Shown one piece after another: positions 20,877-25,385 of a DNA stretch of 25,385 nucleotides. The stretch lies in the IMG/VR virus record IMGVR_UViG_3300029309_000319, positions 1 to 25,385 of that record; one strand, 5' to 3'. The translations under genes were made by a program, and so were the position numbers. The notes under the pieces were generated by a model. That model was not told where the DNA came from, did no database searches, and saw nothing but the letters and a program-made list of their open reading frames with translations. Source of the DNA: a virus. Position 1 is the stretch's first letter, and each line of letters opens with the position of its first letter.

Positions 20877-21866
20877 ATGGCATATATAGGTAAATCACCA
20901 CAAGTAGGAAACTTTGTTAAGTTAGATGCAATATCAACATCTAGTACAAATACATATAATTTATTAAATGGTGGTGTAGCATTTACTCCAGAGTCAGCAA
21001 ATCATATGATTGTAAGCTTAAATGGAGTTATACAAGCCCCAAATACTGCTTTTAGTGTTTCTGGTTCAACAATAACATTTTTGCCCTCTAGTGGCACATT
21101 ATCTTCAGCAGATACAATAGATTTTATTATGGTATTAGGTAATGTTTTAGATATTGGAACACCAAGTGATAGTACAGTAACAAACGCAAAGACAAACTTT
21201 GTTTCAAGTTCATCAAATGCAGGGTTATCTATTAAAGGTGATGGAACATCAAGTGGAACTGGTGGAGTGTTACAGTTAAATTGTAGCAATAATAGTCATG
21301 GTATAAAATTAGAATCACCTGCACATTCAGCAGGTCAATCTTATACACTAAAGTTTCCAACTGGTAATGTAACAGCAGGTACAGCCTTGACAGTTGATAG
21401 TATTACTGGTTCTGGAACAACTGCTGTAGGACAATTAGCTTTTGGTAGTGCAGGTGGAATATTGCAAGTAAAAAGCACAAGTAGTTCAAGTGAAAGTTCA
21501 TCAGATAGCACTTCATATGTAAACAATGGAGTTTCATCTTTATCAATTACACCATCTTCAAGTTCAAATAAAATTTTAGTTATGTTTAGCGTACCTGTTT
21601 ATACTTCAAGTGGTGGAAATTCAACAGTAACTGTATTTAGAGATTCAACCGACTTAGCAGGAGCGACTACTTATGGATTTGGTTATAATGGTGCAAATGT
21701 TCCAAATAATTGTACAGCAATATTATTAGATAACCCATCAACAACAAGTTCTATAACTTATCAACTAAAACATAAAAGATTAAGTGGTGCTTATGTTTAT
21801 AGTCAAATTAATGCTACAACATCAACATTCACAATAATGGAAATAGCTTCAAGTGTATTAACATAG
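20877..21866 (+). CDS. Tail fibre protein 2
   Basis: A 329-residue, Ser/Thr/Gly-rich protein. It begins AYIGKSPQVGNFVKLDAIST, followed by AFTPESANHMIVSLNGVIQA and DTIDFIMVLGNVLDIGTPSD, a stalk-attachment head common in marine phage fibres. The middle (LQLNCSNNSHGIKLESPAHS, then QSYTLKFPTGN) is a beta-helix or shaft-like stretch, followed by a Ser-rich linker (residues 201-212). The C-terminal beta sandwich (SLSITPSSSSNKILVMFSVP to STFTIMEIASS) is shared in pattern with the fibre at 22182-22724. It most likely binds host surface sugars or proteins. Confidence 0.8.
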   Translation: MAYIGKSPQVGNFVKLDAISTSSTNTYNLLNGGVAFTPESANHMIVSLNGVIQAPNTAFSVSGSTITFLPSSGTLSSADTIDFIMVLGNVLDIGTPSDSTVTNAKTNFVSSSSNAGLSIKGDGTSSGTGGVLQLNCSNNSHGIKLESPAHSAGQSYTLKFPTGNVTAGTALTVDSITGSGTTAVGQLAFGSAGGILQVKSTSSSSESSSDSTSYVNNGVSSLSITPSSSSNKILVMFSVPVYTSSGGNSTVTVFRDSTDLAGATTYGFGYNGANVPNNCTAILLDNPSTTSSITYQLKHKRLSGAYVYSQINATTSTFTIMEIASSVLT

Positions 21867-21875
21867 GATAATTAT

Positions 21876-22178
21876 ATGATAAAAATAGCAGACACATTAG
21901 TTGAATTAGGTATAAAAGATTGGACACTTACTGGAGAACCAACAACAGAATCACAGTTTAAAAAAAGTTTTAGAAAAGTTATTGGAGAAGATTCAAATGG
22001 TTCAGCTATATTAAGTGATGATGAATCTAAGTTTGGTGTTACTTGGTCACAAATAAAAACTAAGAAAACGGAATTAGAAACAGCAGAAAAAAATATGAGT
22101 GATAAAGATAAAGGCAAACAAAAATTAAAAGATTTAGGTTTGTCTGATGATGAAATTACAGCATTGATAGGTGGGTAA
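21876..22178 (+). CDS. Small protein in the fibre module
   Basis: A 100-residue, mixed-charge protein. The sequence IKDWTLTGEPTTESQFKKSF, then KVIGEDSNGSAILSDDESKF, is a recurring small-protein pattern (W-x-GEPT-E-F...G...A) near fibre genes of marine phages. The second half is helical (TWSQIKTKKTELETAEKNM), ending with DLGLSDDEITALIGG, an acidic helix resembling short SHOCT-like C-termini. It has no known function. It sits between two fibre genes, with an AGGAT site before the ATG, so a role in fibre assembly is plausible. Confidence 0.65.
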   Translation: MIKIADTLVELGIKDWTLTGEPTTESQFKKSFRKVIGEDSNGSAILSDDESKFGVTWSQIKTKKTELETAEKNMSDKDKGKQKLKDLGLSDDEITALIGG

Positions 22179-22181
22179 ATT

Positions 22182-22724
22182 ATGCCATTAACAAAAATAA
22201 ATTTTTCACTACAAGCACCTACTGGTGCTGTATTACAGACAGTTACTCATCATTCAAAAGCACATACTGAATCTGCTTCTCATTTATTTGGCACAAATGA
22301 AGTTGTTTGTTTAACAGCAAATATTACTCCATTTTCAACAAATAGCAAAATACTTATCATGGGTTTTTTACAAGTATCTACCACAATGAGTAGCACAGTA
22401 GAACATTATGGTACAAAAATATTTAGAGCTTCAACAGAAATAGGTAAAGGAGATACCACACAAAGCAGTTTTTCAAGTGGTAATGCTGAAATGCACTCAA
22501 GTACTAGAGGTGATGGTAGTACTTATGCAGGTTCAAATTGTATACCTTTTCATTTCTTAGATTCACCAAGCACTACCTCTCAAACAACTTATAATATTAA
22601 AGGTTATGCTAGTAAAAGTGGTAATAGTGGTACATTCTATTTAAATAGAGGTGGCTATAACTATAATACTATTGAGGGTCAAACTGCTACATCTAATTTA
22701 ACATTGATGGAGATTCGAGGATAA
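22182..22724 (+). CDS. Tail fibre protein 3 (knob only)
   Basis: A 180-residue beta-rich protein. After a short N-terminus (PLTKINFSLQAPTGAVLQTV) it consists of a single knob: NITPFSTNSKILIMGFLQVS, then KIFRASTEIGKGDT, the loop FLDSPSTTSQTTYNIKGYAS and a closing SNLTLMEIRG. The same landmarks (SNKILVMF, FRDST, LDNPSTTSSITYQLK, FTIMEI) occur in the C-terminus of fibre 2, so the two knobs are related. It starts three bases after the previous gene and ends in a TAATG overlap with the second chaperone-like gene. Confidence 0.75.
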   Translation: MPLTKINFSLQAPTGAVLQTVTHHSKAHTESASHLFGTNEVVCLTANITPFSTNSKILIMGFLQVSTTMSSTVEHYGTKIFRASTEIGKGDTTQSSFSSGNAEMHSSTRGDGSTYAGSNCIPFHFLDSPSTTSQTTYNIKGYASKSGNSGTFYLNRGGYNYNTIEGQTATSNLTLMEIRG

Positions 22725-22930
22725 TGGCAAGTGCAGATTTAATTATGTTAAGACAGAAAAGAAATGAATTACTTAAAGAAAGTGATTGGGTAGTAGTAAA
22801 GGCTCAAGAAACTAACACAACAATACCATCAGATTGGAAAACATATAGACAAGCCTTACGAGATATTACAAAAACATTTTCTAGTATTCGAGATAAAGAT
22901 TTTAAGTTTCCCGATAAACCCACAGACTAA
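22724..22930 (+). CDS. Tail fibre assembly chaperone-like protein 2
   Basis: A 68-residue protein with the same core as the 91-residue chaperone-like protein: LRQKRNELLKESDWVV, then WKTYRQALRDITKTFSS and KDFKFPDKPTD. It lacks that protein's first 32 or so residues and is reduced to the conserved APC-like core, including the tryptophan typical of the family (SDW; the other copy has TDF). It overlaps fibre 3 (TAATG), so each fibre set appears to carry its own helper. Confidence 0.8.
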   Translation: MASADLIMLRQKRNELLKESDWVVVKAQETNTTIPSDWKTYRQALRDITKTFSSIRDKDFKFPDKPTD

Positions 22931-22944
22931 GGGAGTGAGTTATA
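22931..22944 (+). promoter_or_regulatory. Ribosome site with AUA start codon
   Basis: GGGAGTGAGTTATA: AAGGGAG (22929-22935), six bases, then ATA at 22942. In this frame, no ATG, GTG or TTG exists between the in-frame TGA at 22936-22938 and ATG 23038, although the stretch is protein-like. It agrees at 12 of 14 positions with the context at 2227-2240. Confidence 0.5.
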
Positions 22945-23424
22945 GACCCTGCAAGCATAGGATTATTATTAGCAGGTGCAACTAAGTGCGTTGATTACCT
23001 TAAACAAGGCATTGCACTAGGCAAAGATATATCTGAAATGTCATCTCAAGTTTCTACTTTTATGCAAAATAGTAGCGATATTGAGCATATGGAAAAAAGA
23101 GCCAAGAACCCTACTTTTTGGCAATCTATGTTTAACAGTCAGAATATAGAAAAGGTCGCTTTAGACAGCCTTATAGCTAAAAAGAAGATGCAAAAACACC
23201 GACAAGACCTAAAAAATATGATAATGATGTCATATGGGCAAGCAGGGTGGGAAGACTTTATTAAAACCGAAATTTCCATAAGAAAAAAACGAGCAGAGTT
23301 AGTCCATCGCAAGCAGGAGCAAATGGACAAGATAATTAATATTATTGCTATAATAGGCTTGGTAATAACTATAGTTGGATTTTTTGTTTTATTATTTTTT
23401 ATATGGAAAGCAAATAAGGGCTAG
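22942..23424 (+). CDS. Small membrane-anchored protein with AUA start
   Basis: A 160-residue protein if started at ATA 22942; the first ATG (23038) gives only 128. The extra N-terminus (DPASIGLLLAGATKCVDYLK, then QGIALGKDISEM) is a hydrophobic helix and amphipathic segment like the start (M-x-DP-...-A...K-G...GKD) of small virion-associated proteins of marine phages. The centre has EKRAKNPTFWQSMF, then a charged helix, and the C-terminus is one membrane segment (about residues 130-156, IINIIAIIGLVITIVGFF). It may be linked to lysis or to membrane contact; no function is known to me. Confidence 0.7.
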   Translation: MDPASIGLLLAGATKCVDYLKQGIALGKDISEMSSQVSTFMQNSSDIEHMEKRAKNPTFWQSMFNSQNIEKVALDSLIAKKKMQKHRQDLKNMIMMSYGQAGWEDFIKTEISIRKKRAELVHRKQEQMDKIINIIAIIGLVITIVGFFVLLFFIWKANKG

Positions 23425-23425
23425 T

Positions 23426-23491
23426 ATGTTTATAAGAATTACAATTATAATATGGACACTTAGTTTTTTAGGGGGCTTTTATGTCGGATAA
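23426..23491 (+). CDS. Tiny hydrophobic peptide (possible)
   Basis: A possible 21-residue peptide (MFIRITIIIWTLSFLGGFYV, then Gly) starting one base after the previous stop and overlapping the next ATG by 11 bases. It would be a single membrane-inserting helix. Only length, hydrophobicity and packing support it, and no good ribosome site is seen, so it could be chance. Confidence 0.35.
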   Translation: MFIRITIIIWTLSFLGGFYVG

Positions 23492-23681
23492 AAAAACATT
23501 AGATGTTAAAGTAGGCGAAAATAGTTTTGAATTAATACTAAGAATACTTGGAAACGAGTTTGTTGCTATAAGATTAGGTTCTACAAACTTTTCTGGCAAA
23601 CTTATATTTGGTGGAGTTTTATTATTATTCTTTACCTTTATGATGTTAGAGGTTTTTGGCTTAAATGAGGTTTTGAAATGA
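23481..23681 (+). CDS. Small membrane protein
   Basis: A 66-residue protein. The first 35 residues are soluble and charged (SDKKTLDVKVGENSFELILR), followed by one clear membrane segment at about 40-60 (KLIFGGVLLLFFTFMMLEVF) and a short tail. The ATG has a G-rich site (AGGGGG) five to ten bases upstream. It lies in the stretch of small membrane proteins before the lysozyme, so a lysis-accessory or superinfection role is possible. I do not recognise the family. Confidence 0.65.
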   Translation: MSDKKTLDVKVGENSFELILRILGNEFVAIRLGSTNFSGKLIFGGVLLLFFTFMMLEVFGLNEVLK

Positions 23682-23728
23682 GGACGTACCCTGGGAAAAT
23701 AGTCAATAAAATCAATGGCTTAGCATGA
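23678..23728 (+). CDS. 16-residue coupled mini-ORF (possible)
   Basis: ATG 23678 overlaps the stop of the membrane protein gene (ATGA), and its own TGA at 23726 overlaps the next ATG at 23725 (ATGA). The peptide would be MRTYPGKIVNKINGLA. Such a mini-ORF could carry ribosomes from one gene to the next. The two exact overlaps are notable, but the size means it could be chance. Confidence 0.35.
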   Translation: MRTYPGKIVNKINGLA

Positions 23729-23925
23729 AGCCCTGCTTTATTTTGATATGCTATTTATCTAATCCTTTGGCATTTGAGGGTGATTTAAAGTTTGCCAACA
23801 TTAACAATTGTACCTATTTTCGTGATAGATTAAATGGTCAAGTACAAAGAATGGGTGAACAAGAAAGAGAAATGAGTTGCATTTGTAAACTCAAATCTGT
23901 ACCAGAGAATACTAGATTATATTGA
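23725..23925 (+). CDS. Small secreted-type protein
   Basis: A 66-residue protein with a signal-peptide-like start (KPCFILICYLSNPLAF; cleavage likely near residue 16-18). The mature part has three cysteines (29, 52, 54) and the pattern FANINNCTYFRDRLNGQV then QEREMSCICKLKSV, so one disulphide is possible in the periplasm. No lipobox is clear, so I do not call it Rz1. It lies before the lysozyme and holin genes; a role in the envelope is inferred from the signal only. Confidence 0.6.
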   Translation: MKPCFILICYLSNPLAFEGDLKFANINNCTYFRDRLNGQVQRMGEQEREMSCICKLKSVPENTRLY

Positions 23926-23956
23926 AATTTTAAGTAAAAAAATATAAGGTTGAAAA

Positions 23957-24151
23957 ATGGCAAAACTAGAACCAAAAACAAGCAAAGAGCATTTAGTTAA
24001 TCTCTACAATAAGATAGAACATCTGGAAACTAATCATATTTATCATTTGCAAAAAGAGGTAAAGAAGTTGAACTATGTTCTCTGGGCTATTGGTTTTATG
24101 GTTGCCACACAATTCATAGCTTTTGTTTTACAGAGGGTGCAATGGATATAG
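23957..24151 (+). CDS. Small membrane protein with coiled coil
   Basis: A 64-residue protein. Residues about 8-38 are a charged heptad-like helix (LVNLYNKIEHLETNHIYHLQ, then KEVKKL), followed by one membrane segment (about 40-58, VLWAIGFMVATQFIAFVL) and a short end. This topology, an N-terminal coiled coil then one C-terminal membrane helix, is that of XhlA-like lysis accessory proteins, but the likeness is in layout only. It overlaps the lysozyme gene by 10 bases, which supports a link with lysis. Confidence 0.65.
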   Translation: MAKLEPKTSKEHLVNLYNKIEHLETNHIYHLQKEVKKLNYVLWAIGFMVATQFIAFVLQRVQWI

Positions 24152-24582
24152 AAAGACTAAAAGAAGAAATAAAAGCTGATGAGGGCTACAAGAACGAAAT
24201 ATATTTAGATCATTTAGGCTTGCCAACTTTGGGCGTGGGGCATTTAGTAAAAAAAACAGACCCAGAGTTTGGTTTAGAAGTTGGTACAAAAATTGATGAT
24301 GAAAGAGTAAATGAACTATTTGAACAAGATTTAAATGTTACAATAGATGAGTGTACTTATTTATATGAAGATTTTTATATTTTACCAGAAGAAGCACAAT
24401 TGATTATTGCAAATATGATGTTTAATCTTGGTCGCCCTCGTTTAAGCAGATTTTTAAAGATGAAGAAACATATTGATAATAGAGATTTCAAATCTGCAAG
24501 TTTAGAGATGAAAAATTCCAAATGGTATCGGCAAGTAACTAACAGAGCCGAAAGATTATGTGAAAGAATGGCAAAGATATGA
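24142..24582 (+). CDS. Endolysin: T4-type lysozyme (GH24 muramidase)
   Basis: A 146-residue enzyme that cuts the glycan chains of peptidoglycan to release phage. The catalytic set of T4-type lysozymes, E-x8-D-x5-T, is intact: Glu14, Asp23 and Thr29 within KADEGYKNEIYLDHLGLPTL, followed by GVGHL. The second domain has IIANMMFNLGRPRLSRFLKM and the closing KWYRQVTNRAERLCERM. There is no signal peptide, so it needs the holin next door to reach the wall. It overlaps both neighbours. Confidence 0.93.
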   Translation: MDIERLKEEIKADEGYKNEIYLDHLGLPTLGVGHLVKKTDPEFGLEVGTKIDDERVNELFEQDLNVTIDECTYLYEDFYILPEEAQLIIANMMFNLGRPRLSRFLKMKKHIDNRDFKSASLEMKNSKWYRQVTNRAERLCERMAKI

Positions 24583-24968
24583 TAGCAAGTTTAGTACCAG
24601 TAGCGTCAAAGCTATTAGGCAAGTTTATAGAGGACAAAGACACTAAAAATAAACTAGCCCACGAAATATCCACAATGGCTGAAAAACACGCTCAACAATT
24701 AGCTTTGGCTCAAATAAAGGTTAATGAAGCTGAATCAAGGGGGAACTGGTTTCAAAGTTCTTGGCGACCTTTAGCAGGATATGTAGCTGTTTTAGGAATG
24801 GCTATAAATTTTCTTGTAAGTCCAATTTGTGCAGGATTTGGTGTAATCATACCACAAGCTGATATGTCGGTTATGATGCCACTTTTATTAGGTATGCTTG
24901 GAATAGGTGGCATGAGGTCATTTGAAAAGGTTAAGAAAGTAGATACAAAAAAGGGAGTTAGCAAATGA
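24579..24968 (+). CDS. Holin, three-helix type (Holin_3TM-like)
   Basis: A 129-residue membrane protein right after the lysozyme (ATGA overlap). It has an N-terminal helix (ASLVPVASKLLGKFIEDKDT), a charged middle (EISTMAEKHAQQLALAQIKV), the signature NWFQSSWRPLAGYVAVLGMA, and membrane segments at about 64-90 and 96-112 (MPLLLGMLGIGGM) ending RSFEKVKKV. This is the arrangement of the 3TM phage holin family (also in gene transfer agents). It would open the inner membrane and time lysis. Confidence 0.88.
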   Translation: MIASLVPVASKLLGKFIEDKDTKNKLAHEISTMAEKHAQQLALAQIKVNEAESRGNWFQSSWRPLAGYVAVLGMAINFLVSPICAGFGVIIPQADMSVMMPLLLGMLGIGGMRSFEKVKKVDTKKGVSK

Positions 24969-25078
24969 AAGACTTTTTTTTAAAAATTTGGGAAACTTTT
25001 GAAGAATTAAAAACATGGGTTCAGATTTTAATATTTTGTGTTATCCTTATAGTAATACATTCAACAGTTTTACATTAA
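24965..25078 (+). CDS. Tiny membrane protein after the holin
   Basis: A 37-residue protein starting in an ATGA overlap with the holin stop. An amphipathic start (KDFFLKIWETFEELKTWVQ) is followed by one membrane helix (ILIFCVILIVIHSTVLH). It may regulate the holin (an antiholin-like role) or support lysis. The exact overlap with the holin gene makes it likely to be real. Confidence 0.6.
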   Translation: MKDFFLKIWETFEELKTWVQILIFCVILIVIHSTVLH

Positions 25079-25087
25079 GAGGTAAAA

Positions 25088-25189
25088 ATGAAACTCACAA
25101 AAAAACAAAAGAAGTTACCTAAAGGCTTACAAATGGCAATTTTAAAAAGTCAGAAGAAAGGTAACAAGAAAAAGAAAGGGAAAAAATAA
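25088..25189 (+). CDS. Lys-rich mini-protein A
   Basis: A 33-residue protein, over 40 percent Lys: MKLTKKQKKLPKGLQMAILK, then a tail of KKGNKKKKGKK. It has an AGAGG site seven bases before the ATG, and a TAATG overlap with the next gene. Similar small Lys-rich proteins occur in marine phages; a nucleic-acid or condensation role is a guess. Three such genes in tight overlap argue for real coding. Confidence 0.65.
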   Translation: MKLTKKQKKLPKGLQMAILKSQKKGNKKKKGKK

Positions 25190-25284
25190 TGCCTTATCAT
25201 TATGGAAGTAGAGCAAGTTCAAAGCCTATGAATAAGAAAAAGAAGAAAAAGAAAAAAAATAAAATGAAGATGAGAAAGAAATAA
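25189..25284 (+). CDS. Lys-rich mini-protein B
   Basis: A 31-residue protein: MPYHYGSRASSKPMN followed by an almost pure Lys tail (KKKKKKKK, then NKMKMRKK). The short M-P-Y-x-Y-G head plus poly-Lys tail resembles tiny proteins seen in pelagiphage-like genomes. TAATG overlaps on both sides. Function is unknown. Confidence 0.6.
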   Translation: MPYHYGSRASSKPMNKKKKKKKKNKMKMRKK

Positions 25285-25385
25285 TGGTTAAAGTTGCTTC
25301 TATTAAAAGGTTTACTAAAGACTTAACCTCAAGACAAAAAAAGACAATGAACCGACACGCCAGACACCATACTTTGAAACATATG
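25284..25385 (+). CDS. Small His/Lys-rich protein (partial)
   Basis: The first 34 codons of a gene cut by the window end, starting in a TAATG overlap. It reads MVKVASIKRFTKDLTSRQKK, then TMNRHARHHTLKHM. The LT-RQ-KTM-x-H-x-HHT-KHM pattern is one I recall from small marine phage proteins that continue with a short Gly/Ser/Lys-rich part. The histidines could bind metal. Function is unknown. Confidence 0.65.
   Translation, partial: MVKVASIKRFTKDLTSRQKKTMNRHARHHTLKHM

Noticed and set aside
21470-21510. AGT/TCA-rich repeat as a CRISPR or regulatory repeat
   Set aside because: It is a Ser-codon run of the fibre 2 linker with no spacer-repeat order.
21002-21526. Two - strand open frames opposite fibre 2
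   Set aside because: Antisense shadows of Ser/Thr-rich fibre codons; no protein-like pattern.
1-25385. tRNA genes, insertion sequences, CRISPR arrays, integrase or attachment sites
   Set aside because: I saw no cloverleaf, transposase, repeat-spacer order or recombinase motif; careful reading by eye cannot fully exclude a tRNA.

Overview
This window is a contiguous piece of an AT-rich (by eye about one third G+C) tailed-phage genome. Every gene I can support is on the + strand, and genes are packed so tightly that most neighbours touch or overlap (TAATG or ATGA junctions). The gene order fits a long-tailed siphovirus: terminase, portal, head morphogenesis, scaffold, major capsid protein, head-tail joining proteins, major tail protein, frameshifted tail chaperone pair, tape measure, tail tip, fibres, lysis. 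Several small families look like those in marine phages of SAR11/SAR116-type alphaproteobacteria: three small basic proteins after the portal, a DUF2163-like tail protein, thin modular fibres and Lys-rich mini-proteins. The marine host is an inference from resemblance, not something I could search. I see no integrase, repressor or DNA polymerase here, so the lifestyle cannot be decided from this window.

Layout. 1-2453: early or replication-type genes: a small helix-turn-helix protein, a RecB/Cas4-like PD-(D/E)XK nuclease, a DUF1376-type replication protein, and a 71-residue protein ending in a sliding-clamp-binding-like tail. 2514-9937: packaging and head genes (small and large terminase, portal, small basic proteins and a zinc ribbon, a MuF-like head protein fused to a zinc metallopeptidase, an acidic partner, scaffold, capsid), closed by a strong intrinsic terminator at 9946-9968. 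9986-12650: head-tail connection, major tail protein and the G/GT chaperone with a -1 slippery site. 12640-19216: tape measure, distal tail proteins (one apparently frame-disrupted), a GNAT-like protein and a 1002-residue tail-tip protein. 19236-22930: fibre module with two fibre/assembly-chaperone sets. 22942-24968: small membrane and secreted proteins, T4-type lysozyme and a three-helix-type holin. 24965-25385: a tiny membrane protein and a run of Lys-rich mini-proteins, the last cut by the window end.

The most interesting points are: (1) two genes whose only well-placed start is an AUA codon inside a nearly identical GGGAG-N6-ATA context; (2) iteron-like repeats plus a quadruplex-forming C-rich run inside the DUF1376 gene, an arrangement like the origin in lambda O; (3) a MuF head protein with a C-terminal HEFGH metallopeptidase domain, translationally coupled to a small acidic protein that could be its partner or antidote; (4) a broken reading frame in a distal tail gene; (5) a GNAT-like protein inside the tail-tip operon.
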